Part shown: positions 31,701-46,700 of the stretch, piece by piece
How the letters are laid out: each line of letters begins with the position of its first letter
Position numbering within the stretch: position 1 is the first letter of the stretch
Assembly (NCBI GenBank): GCA_948470475.1
Contig: OX419342.1
Span: 876,201-940,200, forward strand
Origin: Galaxea fascicularis
Taxonomy: Eukaryota > Cnidaria > Anthozoa > Scleractinia > Euphylliidae
Direction of reading: 5' to 3'
Length of the DNA: 64,000 nucleotides
Program-made: the position numbers and the translations under genes
The notes under the pieces: generated by a model
What the model saw: only the letters and a program-made list of their open reading frames with translations
Told to the model about the DNA's origin: nothing
The model's database searches: none

Positions 31701-34700
31701 AAACTCTGCCTATTTCAAAAAGGAACCTAGAAATCATGTGGAAATACTTCCAAGACCTCCGACAACCTGATTTCTATTGTTATTTGAGCTGTGTGCAAGA
31801 TTTTAGCAAAGTTGAAATTTTGACCAAAACCCAAAGGGGGGACCACATGGTCTTGAGTCAAATTTTGAATTTGGCTTAAACTCTGCCTATTTCAAAAAGG
31901 AACCTAGAAATCATGTGGAAATGCTTCCAAGACCTCCGACAACCTGATTTCTATTGTTATTTGAGCTGTGTGCAAGATTTTAGCAAAGTTGAAATTTTGA
32001 CCAAAACCCAAAGGGGGGACCACATGGTCTTGAGTCAAATTTTGAATTTGGCTTAAACTCTGCCTATTTCAAAAAGGAACCTAGAAATCATGTGGAAATG
32101 CTTCCAAGACCTCCGACAACCTGATTTCTATTCTTATTTGAGCTGTGTGCAAGATTTTAGCAAAGTTGAAATTTTGACCAAAACCCAAAGGGGGGACCAC
32201 ATGGTCTTGAGTCAAATTTTGAATTTGGCTTAACCTCTGCCTATTTCAAAAAGGAACCTAGAAATCATGTGGAAATGCTTCCAAGACCTCCGACAACCTG
32301 ATTTCTATTGTTATTTGAGCTGTGTGCAAGATTTTAGCAAAGTTGAAATTTTGACCAAAACCCAAAGGGGGGACCACATGGTCTTGAGTCAAATTTTGAA
32401 TTTGGCTTAAACTCTGCCTATTTCAAAAAGGAACCTAGAAATCATGTGGAAATGCTTCCAAGACCTCCGACAACCTGATTTCTATTCTTATTTGAGCTGT
32501 GTGCAAGATTTTAGCAAAGTTGAAATTTTGACCAAAACCCAAAGGGGGGACCACATGGTCTTGAGTCAAATTTTGAATTTGGCTTAACCTCTGCCTATTT
32601 CAAAAAGGAACCTAGAAATCATGTGGAAATGCTTCCAAGACCTCCGACAACCTGATTTCTATTGTTATTTGAGCTGTGTGCAAGATTTTAGCAAAGTTGA
32701 AATTTTGACAAAAACCCAAAGGGGGGACCACATGGTCTTGAGTCAAATTTTGAATTTGGCTTAAACTCTGCCTATTTCAAAAAGGAACCTAGAAATCATG
32801 TGGAAATGCTTCCAAGACCTCCGACAACCTGATTTCTATTCTTATTTGAGCTGTGTGCAAGATTTTAGCAAAGTTGAAATTTTGACCAAAACCCAAAGGG
32901 GGGACCACATGGTCTTGAGTCAAATTTTGAATTTGGCTTAAACTCTGCCTATTTCAAAAAGGAACCTAGAAATCATGTGGAAATGCTTCCAAGACCTCCG
33001 ACAACCTGATTTCTATTGTTATTTGAGCTGTGTGCAAGATTTTAGCAAAGTTGAAATTTTGACCAAAACCCAAAGGGGGGACCACATGGTCTTGAGTCAA
33101 ATTTTGAATTTGGCTTAAACTCTGCCTATTTCAAAAAGGAACCTAGAAATCATGTGGAAATGCTTCCAAGACCTCCGACAACCTGATTTCTATTGTTATT
33201 TGAGCTGTGTGCAAGATTTTAGCAAAGTTGAAGTTTTGACCAAAACCCAAAGGGGGGACCACATGGTCTTGAGTCAAATTTTGAATTTGGCTTAACCTCT
33301 GCCTATTTCAAAAAGGAACCTAGAAATCATGTGGAAATGCTTCCAAGACCTCCGACAACCTGATTTCTATTGTTATTTGAGCTGTGTGCAAGATTTTAGC
33401 AAAGTTGAAATTTTGACCAAAACCCAAAGGGGGGACCACATGGTCTTGAGTCAAATTTTGAATTTGGCTTAAACTCTGCCTATTTCAAAAAGGAACCTAG
33501 AAATCATGTGGAAATGCTTCCAAGAACTCCGACAACCTGATTTCTATTGTTATTTGAGCTGTGTGCAAGATTTTAGCAAAGTTGAAATTTTGACCAAAAC
33601 CCAAAGGGGGGACCACATGGTCTTGAGTCAAATTTTGAATTTGGCTTAAACTCTGCCTATTTCAAAAAGGAACCTAGAAATCATGTGGAAATGCTTCCAA
33701 GACCTCCGACAACCTGATTTCTATTGTTATTTGAGCTGTGTGCAAGATTTTAGCAAAGTTGAAATTTTGACCAAAACCCAAACGGGGGACCACATGGTCT
33801 TGAGTCAAATTTTGAATTTGGCTTAAACTCTGCCTATTTCAAAAAGGAACCTAGAAATCATGTGGAAATGCTTGCAAGACCTCCGACAACCTGATTTCTA
33901 TTGTTATTTGAGCTGTGTGCAAGATTTTAGCAAAGTTGAAATTTTGACCAAAACCCAAACGGGGGACCACATGGTCTTGAGTCAAATTTTGAATTTGGCT
34001 TAAACTCTGCCTATTTCAAAAAGGAACCTAGAAATCATGTGGAAATGCTTCCAAGACCTCCGACAATCTGATTTCTATTGTTATTTGAGCTGTGTGCAAG
34101 ATTTTAGCAAAGTTGAAATTGTGACCAAAACCCAAAGGGGGGACCACATAGTCTTGAGTCAAATTTTGAATTTGGCTTAAACTCTGCCTATTTCAAAAAG
34201 GAACCTAGAAATCATGTGGAAATGCTTCCAAGACCTCCGACAACCTGATTTCTATTGTTATTTGAGCTGTGTGCAAGATTTTAGCAAAGTTGAAATTTTG
34301 ACCAAAACCCAAAGGGGGGACCACATGGTCTTGAGTCAAATTTTGAATTTGGCTTAAACTCTGCCTATTTCAAAAAGGAACCTAGAAATCATGTGGAAAT
34401 GCTTCCAAGACCTCCGACAACCTGATTTCTATACTTATTTGAGCTGTGTGCAAGATTTTAGCAAAGTTGAAATTTTGACCAAAACCCAAACGGGGGACCA
34501 CATGGTCTTGAGTCAAATTTTGAATTTGGCTTAAACTCTGCCTATTTCAAAAAGGAACCTAGAAATCATGTGGAAATGCTTCCAAGACCTCCGACAATCT
34601 GATTTTTATTGTTATTTGAGCTGTGTGCAAGATTTTAGCAAAGTTGAAATTGTGACCAAAACCCAAAGGGGGGACCACATAGTCTTGAGTCAAATTTTGA

Positions 34701-37700
34701 ATTTGGCTTAAACTCTGCCTATTTCAAAAAGGAACCTAGAAATCATGTGGAAATGCTTCCAAGACCTCCGACAACCTGATTTCTATTGTTATTTGAGCTG
34801 TGTGCAAGATTTTAGCAAAGTTGAAATTTTGACCAAAACCCAAAGGGGGGACCACATGGTCTTGAGTCAAATTTTGAATTTGGCTTAAACTCTGCCTATT
34901 TCAAAAAGGAACCTAGAAATCATGTGGAAATGCTTCCAAGACCTCCGACAATCTGATTTCTATTGTTATTTGAGCTGTGTGCAAGATTTTAGCAAAGTTG
35001 AAATTTTGACCAAAACCCAAAGGGGGGACCACATGGTCTTGAGTCAAATTTTGAATTTGGCTTAAACTCTGCCTATTTCAAAAAGGAACCTAGAAATCAT
35101 GTGGAAATGCTTCCAAGACCTCCGACAACCTGATTTCTATTGTTATTTGAGCTGTGTGCAAGATTTTAGCAAAGTTGAAATTTTGACCAAAACCCAAAGG
35201 GGGGACCACATGGTCTTGAGTCAAATTTTGAATTTGGCTTAAACTCTGCCTATTTCAAAAAGGAACCTAGAAATCATGTGGAAATGCTTCCAAGACCTCC
35301 GACAATCTGATTTCTATTGTTATTTGAGCTGTGTGCAAGATTTTAGCAAAGTTGAAATTTTGACCAAAACCCAAAGGGGGGACCACATGGTCTTGAGTCA
35401 AATTTTGAATTTGGCTTAAACTCTGCCTATTTCAAAAAGGAACCTAGAAATCATGTGGAAATGCTTCCAAGAACTCCGACAACCTGATTTCTATTGTTAT
35501 TTGAGCTGTGTGCAAGATTTTAGCAAAGTTGAAATTTTGACCAAAACCCAAAGGGGGGACCACATGGTCTTGAGTCAAATTTTGAATTTGGCTTAAACTC
35601 TGCCTATTTCAAAAAGGAACCTAGAAATCATGTGGAAATGCTTCCAAGACCTCCGACAACCTGATTTCTATACTTATTTGAGCTGTGTGCAAGATTTTAG
35701 CAAAGTTGAAATTTTGACCAAAACCCAAACGGGGGACCACATGGTCTTGAGTCAAATTTTGAATTTGGCTTAAACTCTGCCTATTTCAAAAAGGAACCTA
35801 GAAATCATGTGGAAATGCTTCCAAGACCTCCGACAATCTGATTTCTATTGTTATTTGAGCTGTGTGCAAGATTTTAGCAAAGTTGAAATTGTGACCAAAA
35901 CCCAAAGGGGGGACCACATGGTCTTGAGTCAAATTTTGAATTTGGCTTAAACTCTGCCTATTTCAAAAAGGAACCTAGAAATCATGTGGAAATGCTTCCA
36001 AGACCTCCGACAACCTGATTTCTATTGTTATTTGAGCTGTGTGCAAGATTTTAGCAAAGTTGAAATTTTGACCAAAACCCAAAGGGGGGACCACATGGTC
36101 TTGAGTCAAATTTTGAATTTGGCTTAAACTCTGCCTATTTCAAAAAGGAACCTAGAAATCATGTGGAAATGCTTCCAAGACCTCCGACAACCTGATTTCT
36201 ATTGTTATTTGAGGTGTGTGCAAGATTTTAGCAAAGTTGAAATTTTGACCAAAACCCAAAGGGGGGACCACATGGTCTTGAGTCAAATTTTGAATTTGGC
36301 TTAAACTCTGCCTATTTCAAAAAGGAACCTAGAAATCATGTGGAAATGCTTCCAAGACCTCCGACAACCTGATTTCTATTGTTATTTGAGCTGTGTGCAA
36401 GATTTTAGCAAAGTTGAAATTTTGACCAAAACCCAAAGGGGGGACCACATGGTCTTGAGTCAAATTTTGAATTTGGCTTAAACTCTGCCTATTTCAAAAA
36501 GGAACCTAGAAATCATGTGGAAATGCTTCCAAGACCTCCGACAACCTGATTTCTATTGTTATTTGAGCTGTGTGCAAGATTTTAGCAAAGTTGAAATTTT
36601 GACCAAAACCCAAAGGGGGGACCACATGGTCTTGAGTCAAATTTTGAATTTGGCTTAAACTCTGCCTATTTCAAAAAGGAACCTAGAAATCATGTGGAAA
36701 TGCTTCCAAGACCTCCGACAACCTGATTTCTATTGTTATTTGAGGTGTGTGCAAGATTTTAGCAAAGTTGAAGTTTTGACCAAAACCCAAAGGGGGGACC
36801 ACATGGTCTTGAGTCAAATTTTGAATTTGGCTTAAACTCTGCCTATTTCAAAAAGGAACCTAGAAATCATGTGGAAATGCTTCCAAGACCTCCGACAACC
36901 TGATTTCTATTCTTATTTGAGCTGTGTGCAAGATTTTAGCAAAGTTGAAATTTTGACCAAAACCCAAAGGGGGGACCACATGGTCTTGAGTCAAATTTTG
37001 AATTTGGCTTAAACTCTGCCTATTTCAAAAAGGAACCTAGAAATCATGTGGAAATGCTTCCAAGACCTCCGACAATCTGATTTCTATTGTTATTTGAGCT
37101 GTGTGCAAGATTTTAGCAAAGTTGAAATTTTGACCAAAACCCAAAGGGGGGACCACATAGTCTTGAGTCAAATTTTGAATTTGGCTTAAACTCTGCCTAT
37201 TTCAAAAAGGAACCTAGAAATCATGTGGAAATGCTTCCAAGACCTCCGACAACCTGATTTCTATTGTTATTTGAGCTGTGTGCAAGATTTTAGCAAAGTT
37301 GAAATTTTGACCAAAACCCAAAGGGGGGACCACATGGTCTTGAGTCAAATTTTGAATTTGGCTTAACCTCTGCCTATTTCAAAAAGGAACCTAGAAATCA
37401 TGTGGAAATGCTTGCAAGACCTCCGACAACCTGATTTCTATTGTTATTTGAGCTGTGTGCAAGATTTTAGCAAAGTTGAAATTTTGACCAAAACCCAAAG
37501 GGGGGACCACATGGTCTTGAGTCAAATTTTGAATTTGGCTTAAACTCTGCCTATTTCAAAAAGGAACCTAGAAATCATGTGGAAATGCTTCCAAGACCTC
37601 CGACAACCTGATTTCTATTGTTATTTGAGCTGTGTGCAAGATTTTAGCAAAGTTGAAATTTTGACCAAAACCCAAAGGGGGGACCACATGGTCTTGAGTC

Positions 37701-40700
37701 AAATTTTGAATTTGGCTTAAACTCTGCCTATTTCAAAAAGGAACCTAGAAATCATGTGGAAATGCTTCCAAGACCTCCGACAACCTGATTTCTATTGTTA
37801 TTTGAGCTGTGTGCAAGATTTTAGCAAAGTTGAAATTTTGACCAAAACCCAAAGGGGGGACCACATGGTCTTGAGTCAAATTTTGAATTTGGCTTAAACT
37901 CTGCCTATTTCAAAAAGGAACCTAGAAATCATGTGGAAATGCTTCCAAGACCTCCGACAACCTGATTTCTATTGTTATTTGAGCTGTGTGCAAGATTTTA
38001 GCAAAGTTGAAATTTTGACCAAAACCCAAAGGGGGGACCACATAGTCTTGAGTCAAATTTTGAATTTGGCTTAAACTCTGCCTATTTCAAAAAGGAACCT
38101 AGAAATCATGTGGAAATACTTCCAAGACCTCCGACAACCTGATTTCTATTGTTATTTGAGCTGTGTGCAAGATTTTAGCAAAGTTGAAATTTTGACCAAA
38201 ACCCAAAGGGGGGACCACATGGTCTTGAGTCAAATTTTGAATTTGGCTTAAACTCTGCCTATTTCAAAAAGGAACCTAGAAATCATGTGGAAATGCTTCC
38301 AAGACCTCCGACAACCTGATTTCTATTGTTATTTGAGCTGTGTGCAAGATTTTAGCAAAGTTGAAATTTTGACCAAAACCCAAACGGGGGACCACATGGT
38401 CTTGAGTCAAATTTTGAATTTGGCTTAAACTCTGCCTATTTCAAAAAGGAACCTAGAAATCATGTGGAAATGCTTCCAAGACCTCCGACAACCTGATTTC
38501 TATTCTTATTTGAGCTGTGTGCAAGATTTTAGCAAAGTTGAAATTTTGACCAAAACCCAAAGGGGGGACCACATGGTCTTGAGTCAAATTTTGAATTTGG
38601 CTTAAACTCTGCCTATTTCAAAAAGGAACCTAGAAATCATGTGGAAATGCTTCCAAGACCTCCGACAACCTGATTTCTATTGTTATTTGAGCTGTGTGCA
38701 AGATTTTAGCAAAGTTGAAATTTTGACCAAAACCCAAAGGGGGGACCACATGGTCTTGAGTCAAATTTTGAATTTGGCTTAAACTCTGCCTATTTCAAAA
38801 AGGAACCTAGAAATCATGTGGAAATGCTTCCAAGACCTCCGACAACCTGATTTCTATTCTTATTTGAGCTGTGTGCAAGATTTTAGCAAAGTTGAAATTT
38901 TGACCAAAACCCAAAGGGGGGACCACATGGTCTTGAGTCAAATTTTGAATTTGGCTTAACCTCTGCCTATTTCAAAAAGGAACCTAGAAATCATGTGGAA
39001 ATGCTTCCAAGACCTCCGACAACCTGATTTCTATTGTTATTTGAGCTGTGTGCAAGATTTTAGCAAAGTTGAAATTTTGACAAAAACCCAAAGGGGGGAC
39101 CACATGGTCTTGAGTCAAATTTTGAATTTGGCTTAAACTCTGCCTATTTCAAAAAGGAACCTAGAAATCATGTGGAAATGCTTCCAAGACCTCCGACAAC
39201 CTGATTTCTATTCTTATTTGAGCTGTGTGCAAGATTTTAGCAAAGTTGAAATTTTGACCAAAACCCAAAGGGGGGACCACATGGTCTTGAGTCAAATTTT
39301 GAATTTGGCTTAAACTCTGCCTATTTCAAAAAGGAACCTAGAAATCATGTGGAAATGCTTCCAAGACCTCCGACAACCTGATTTCTATTGTTATTTGAGC
39401 TGTGTGCAAGATTTTAGCAAAGTTGAAATTTTGACCAAAACCCAAAGGGGGGACCACATGGTCTTGAGTCAAATTTTGAATTTGGCTTAAACTCTGCCTA
39501 TTTCAAAAAGGAACCTAGAAATCATGTGGAAATGCTTCCAAGACCTCCGACAACCTGATTTCTATTGTTATTTGAGCTGTGTGCAAGATTTTAGCAAAGT
39601 TGAAATTTTGACCAAAACCCAAAGGGGGGACCACATGGTCTTGAGTCAAATTTTGAATTTGGCTTAACCTCTGCCTATTTCAAAAAGGAACCTAGAAATC
39701 ATGTGGAAATGCTTCCAAGACCTCCGACAACCTGATTTCTATTGTTATTTGAGCTGTGTGCAAGATTTTAGCAAAGTTGAAATTTTGACCAAAACCCAAA
39801 GGGGGGACCACATGGTCTTGAGTCAAATTTTGAATTTGGCTTAAACTCTGCCTATTTCAAAAAGGAACCTAGAAATCATGTGGAAATGCTTCCAAGAACT
39901 CCGACAACCTGATTTCTATTGTTATTTGAGCTGTGTGCAAGATTTTAGCAAAGTTGAAATTTTGACCAAAACCCAAAGGGGGGACCACATGGTCTTGAGT
40001 CAAATTTTGAATTTGGCTTAAACTCTGCCTATTTCAAAAAGGAACCTAGAAATCATGTGGAAATGCTTCCAAGACCTCCGACAACCTGATTTCTATTGTT
40101 ATTTGAGCTGTGTGCAAGATTTTAGCAAAGTTGAAATTTTGACCAAAACCCAAACGGGGGACCACATGGTCTTGAGTCAAATTTTGAATTTGGCTTAAAC
40201 TCTGCCTATTTCAAAAAGGAACCTAGAAATCATGTGGAAATGCTTGCAAGACCTCCGACAACCTGATTTCTATTGTTATTTGAGCTGTGTGCAAGATTTT
40301 AGCAAAGTTGAAATTTTGACCAAAACCCAAACGGGGGACCACATGGTCTTGAGTCAAATTTTGAATTTGGCTTAAACTCTGCCTATTTCAAAAAGGAACC
40401 TAGAAATCATGTGGAAATGCTTCCAAGACCTCCGACAATCTGATTTCTATTGTTATTTGAGCTGTGTGCAAGATTTTAGCAAAGTTGAAATTGTGACCAA
40501 AACCCAAAGGGGGGACCACATAGTCTTGAGTCAAATTTTGAATTTGGCTTAAACTCTGCCTATTTCAAAAAGGAACCTAGAAATCATGTGGAAATGCTTC
40601 CAAGACCTCCGACAACCTGATTTCTATTGTTATTTGAGCTGTGTGCAAGATTTTAGCAAAGTTGAAATTTTGACCAAAACCCAAAGGGGGGACCACATGG

Positions 40701-43700
40701 TCTTGAGTCAAATTTTGAATTTGGCTTAACCTCTGCCTATTTCAAAAAGGAACCTAGAAATCATGTGGAAATGCTTCCAAGACCTCCGACAACCTGATTT
40801 CTATTGTTATTTGAGCTGTGTGCAAGATTTTAGCAAAGTTGAAATTTTGACCAAAACCCAAAGGGGGGACCACATGGTCTTGAGTCAAATTTTGAATTTG
40901 GCTTAAACTCTGCCTATTTCAAAAAGGAACCTAGAAATCATGTGGAAATGCTTCCAAGACCTCCGACAACCTGATTTCTATTGTTATTTGAGCTGTGTGC
41001 AAGATTTTAGCAAAGTTGAAATTTTGACCAAAACCCAAAGGGGGGACCACATGGTCTTGAGTCAAATTTTGAATTTGGCTTAAACTCTGCCTATTTCAAA
41101 AAGGAACCTAGAAATCATGTGGAAATGCTTCCAAGACCTCCGACAACCTGATTTCTATACTTATTTGAGCTGTGTGCAAGATTTTAGCAAAGTTGAAATT
41201 TTGACCAAAACCCAAACGGGGGACCACATGGTCTTGAGTCAAATTTTGAATTTGGCTTAAACTCTGCCTATTTCAAAAAGGAACCTAGAAATCATGTGGA
41301 AATGCTTCCAAGACCTCCGACAATCTGATTTTTATTGTTATTTGAGCTGTGTGCAAGATTTTAGCAAAGTTGAAATTGTGACCAAAACCCAAAGGGGGGA
41401 CCACATAGTCTTGAGTCAAATTTTGAATTTGGCTTAAACTCTGCCTATTTCAAAAAGGAACCTAGAAATCATGTGGAAATGCTTCCAAGACCTCCGACAA
41501 CCTGATTTCTATTGTTATTTGAGCTGTGTGCAAGATTTTAGCAAAGTTGAAATTTTGACCAAAACCCAAAGGGGGGACCACATGGTCTTGAGTCAAATTT
41601 TGAATTTGGCTTAAACTCTGCCTATTTCAAAAAGGAACCTAGAAATCATGTGGAAATGCTTCCAAGACCTCCGACAATCTGATTTCTATTGTTATTTGAG
41701 CTGTGTGCAAGATTTTAGCAAAGTTGAAATTTTGACCAAAACCCAAAGGGGGGACCACATAGTCTTGAGTCAAATTTTGAATTTGGCTTAACCTCTGCCT
41801 ATTTCAAAAAGGAACCTAGAAATCATGTGGAAATGCTTCCAAGACCTCCGACAACCTGATTTCTATTCTTATTTGAGGTGTGTGCAAGATTTTAGCAAAG
41901 TTGAAATTTTGACCAAAACCCAAAGGGGGGACCACATGGTCTTGAGTCAAATTTTGAATTTGGCTTAAACTCTGCCTATTTCAAAAAGGAACCTAGAAAT
42001 CATGTGGAAATGCTTCCAAGACCTCCGACAACCTGATTTCTATTGTTATTTGAGCTGTGTGCAAGATTTTAGCAAAGTTGAAATTTTGACCAAAACCCAA
42101 AGGGGGGACCACATGGTCTTGAGTCAAATTTTGAATTTGGCTTAAACTCTGCCTATTTCAAAAAGGAACCTAGAAATCATGTGGAAATGCTTCCAAGACC
42201 TCCGACAACCTGATTTCTATTGTTATTTGAGCTGTGTGCAAGATTTTAGCAAAGTTGAAATTTTGACCAAAACCCAAAGGGGGGACCACATGGTCTTGAG
42301 TCAAATTTTGAATTTGGCTTAAACTCTGCCTATTTCAAAAAGGAACCTAGAAATCATGTGGAAATGCTTCCAAGACCTCCGACAACCTGATTTCTATTGT
42401 TATTTGAGCTGTGTGCAAGATTTTAGCAAAGTTGAAATTTTGACCAAAACCCAAAGGGGGGACCACATGGTCTTGAGTCAAATTTTGAATTTGGCTTAAA
42501 CTCTGCCTATTTCAAAAAGGAACCTAGAAATCATGTGGAAATGCTTCCAAGACCTCCGACAACCTGATTTCTATTGTTATTTGAGCTGTGTGCAAGATTT
42601 TAGCAAAGTTGAAATTTTGACCAAAACCCAAAGGGGGGACCACATGGTCTTGAGTCAAATTTTGAATTTGGCTTAAACTCTGCCTATTTCAAAAAGGAAC
42701 CTAGAAATCATGTGGAAATGCTTCCAAGACCTCCGACAATCTGATTTCTATTGTTATTTGAGCTGTGTGCAAGATTTTAGCACCAATTGAAATTTTGACC
42801 AAAACCCAAAGGGGGGACCACATAGTCTTGAGTCAAATTTTGAATTTGGCTTAAACTCTGCCTATTTCAAAAAGGAACCTAGAAATCATGTGGAAATCCT
42901 TCCAAGACCTCCGACAACCTGATTTCTATTCTTATTTGAGCTGTGTGCAAGATTTTAGCAAAGTTGAAATTTTGACCAAAACCCAAAGGGGGGACCACAT
43001 GGTCTTGAGTCAAATTTTGAATTTGGCTTAAACTCTGCCTATTTCAAAAAGGAACCTAGAAATCATGTGGAGATGCTTCCAAGACCTCCGACAACCTGAT
43101 TTCTATTGTTATTTGAGCTGTGTGCAAGATTTTAGCAAAGTTGAAATTTTGACCAAAACCCAAAGGGGGGACCACATGGTCTTGAGTCAAATTTTGAATT
43201 TGGCTTAAACTCTGCCTATTTCAAAAAGGAACCTAGAAATCATGTGGAAATGCTTCCAAGACCTCCGACAACCTGATTTCTATTGTTATTTGAGCTGTGT
43301 GCAAGATTTTAGCAAAGTTGAAATTTTGACCAAAACCCAAAGGGGGGACCACATGGTCTTGAGTCAAATTTTGAATTTGGCTTAAACTCTGCCTATTTCA
43401 AAAAGGAACCTAGAAATCATGTGGAAATGCTTCCAAGACCTCCGACAACCTGATTTCTATTCTTATTTGAGCTGTGTGCAAGATTTTAGCAAAGTTGAAA
43501 TTTTGACCAAAACCCAAAGGGGGGACCACATGGTCTTGAGTCAAATTTTGAATTTGGCTTAAACTCTGCCTATTTCAAAAAGGAACCTAGAAATCATGTG
43601 GAAATGCTTCCAAGACCTCCGACAACCTGATTTCTATTGTTATTTGAGCTGTGTGCAAGATTTTAGCAAAGTTGAAATTTTGACCAAAACCCAAAGGGGG

Positions 43701-46700
43701 GACCACATGGTCTTGAGTCAAATTTTGAATTTGCCTTAAACTCTGCCTATTTCAAAAAGGAACCTAGAAATCATGTGGAAATGCTTCCAAGACCTCCGAC
43801 AACCTGATTTCTATTGTTATTTGAGCTGTGTGCAAGATTTTAGCAAAGTTGAAATTTTGACCAAAACCCAAAGGGGGGACCACATGGTCTTGAGTCAAAT
43901 TTTGAATTTGGCTTAAACTCTGCCTATTTCAAAAAGGAACCTAGAAATCATGTGGAAATGCTTCCAAGACCTCCGACAACCTGATTTCTATTGTTATTTG
44001 AGCTGTGTGCAAGATTTTAGCAAAGTTGAAATTTTGACCAAAACCCAAAGGGGGGACCACATGGTCTTGCGTCAAATTTTGAATTTGCCTTAAACTCTGC
44101 CTATTTCAAAAAGGAACCTAGAAATCATGTGGAAATGCTTCCAAGACCTCCGACAACCTGATTTCTATTGTTATTTGAGCTGTGTGCAAGATTTTAGCAA
44201 AGTTGAAATTTTGGCCAAAACCCATAGGGGGGACCACATGGTCTTGAGTCAAATTTTGAATTTGGCTTAAACTCTGCCTATTTCAAAAAGGAACCTAGAA
44301 ATCATGTGGAAATGCTTCCAAGAACTTTGACAACCTGATTTCTATTGTTATTTGAGCTGTGTGCAAGATTTTAGCAAAGTTGAAATTTTGACCAAAACCC
44401 AAAGGGGGGACCACATGGTCTTGAGTCAAATTTTAAATTTGGCTTAAACTCTGCCTATTTCGAAAAGGAACCTAGAAATCATGTGGAAATGCTTCCAAGA
44501 CCTCCGACAACCTGATTTCTATTGTTATTTGGGCTTTGTGGAAGATTTTAGCAAAGTTGAAATTTTGACCAAAACCCAAAGGGGGGACCACATGGTCTTG
44601 AGTCAAATTTTGAATTTGGCTTAAACTCTGCCTATTTCAAAAAGGAACCTAGAAATCATGTGGAAATGCTTCCAAGACCTCCGACAACCTGATTTCTATT
44701 GTTATTTGAGCTGTGTGCAAGATTTTAGCAAAGTTGAAATTTTGACCAAAACCCAAAGGGGGGACCACATGGTCTTGAGTCAAATTTTGAATTTGGCTTA
44801 AACTCTGCCTATTTCAAAAAGGAACCTAGAAATCATGTGGAAATGCTTCCAAGACCTCCGACAACCTGATTTCTATTCTTATTTGAGCTGTGTGCAAGAT
44901 TTTAGCAAAGTTGAAATTTTGACCAAAACCCAAAGGGGGGACCACATGGTCTTGAGTCAAATTTTGAATTTGGCTTAACCTCTGCCTATTTCAAAAAGGA
45001 ACCTAGAAATCATGTGGAAATGCTTCCAAGACCTCCGACAACCTGATTTCTATTGTTATTTGAGCTGTGTGCAAGATTTTAGCAAAGATGAAATTTTGAC
45101 AAAAACCCAAAGGGGGGACCACATGGTCTTGAGTCAAATTTTGAATTTGGCTTAAACTCTGCCTATTTCAAAAAGGAACCTAGAAATCATGTGGAAATGC
45201 TTCCAAGACCTCCGACAACCTGATTTCTATTGTTATTTGAGCTGTGTGCAAGATTTTAGCAAAGTTGAAATTTTGACCAAAACCCAAAGGGGGGACCACA
45301 TGGTCTTGAGTCAAATTTTGAATTTGGCTTAAACTCTGCCTATTTCAAAAAGGAACCTAGAAATCATGTGGAAATGCTTCCAAGACCTCCGACAACCTGA
45401 TTTCTATTGTTATTTGAGCTGTGTGCAAGATTTTAGCAAAGTTGAAATTTTGACCAAAACCCAAAGGGGGGACCACATGGTCTTGAGTCAAATTTTGAAT
45501 TTGGCTTAAACTCTGCCTATTTCAAAAAGGAACCTAGAAATCATGTGGAAATGCTTCCAAGACCTCCGACAACCTGATTTCTATTGTTATTTGAGCTGTG
45601 TGCAAGATTTTAGCAAAGTTGAAATTTTGACCAAAACCCAAAGGGGGGACCACATGGTCTTGAGTCAAATTTTGAATTTGGCTTAACCTCTGCCTATTTC
45701 AAAAAGGAACCTAGAAATCATGTGGAAATGCTTCCAAGACCTCCGACAACCTGATTTCTATTGTTATTTGAGCTGTGTGCAAGATTTTAGCAAAGTTGAA
45801 ATTTTGACCAAAACCCAAAGGGGGGACCACATGGTCTTGAGTCAAATTTTGAATTTGGCTTAAACTCTGCCTATTTCAAAAAGGAACCTAGAAATCATGT
45901 GGAAATGCTTCCAAGAACTCCGACAACCTGATTTCTATTGTTATTTGAGCTGTGTGCAAGATTTTAGCAAAGTTGAAATTTTGACCAAAACCCAAAGGGG
46001 GGACCACATGGTCTTGAGTCAAATTTTGAATTTGGCTTAAACTCTGCCTATTTCAAAAAGGAACCTAGAAATCATGTGGAAATGCTTCCAAGACCTCCGA
46101 CAACCTGATTTCTATTGTTATTTGAGCTGTGTGCAAGATTTTAGCAAAGTTGAAATTTTGACCAAAACCCAAAGGGGGGACCACATGGTCTTGAGTCAAA
46201 TTTTGAATTTGGCTTAAACTCTGCCTATTTCAAAAAGGAACCTAGAAATCATGTGGAAATGCTTCCAAGACCTCCGACAACCTGATTTCTATTGTTATTT
46301 GAGCTGTGTGCAAGATTTTAGCAAAGTTGAAATTTTGACCAAAACCCAAAGGGGGGACCACATGGTCTTGAGTCAAATTTTGAATTTGGCTTAAACTCTG
46401 CCTATTTCAAAAAGGAACCTAGAAATCATGTGGAAATGCTTCCAAGACCTCCGACAACCTGATTTCTATTGTTATTTGAGCTGTGTGCAAGATTTTAGCA
46501 AAGTTGAAATTTTGACCAAAACCCAAAGGGGGGACCACATGGTCTTGAGTCAAATTTTGAATTTGGCTTAAACTCTGCCTATTTCAAAAAGGAACCTAGA
46601 AATCATGTGGAAATGCTTCCAAGACCTCCGACAACCTGATTTCTATTGCTATTTGAGCTGTGTGCAAGATTTTAGCAAAGTTGAAATTTTGACCAAAACC

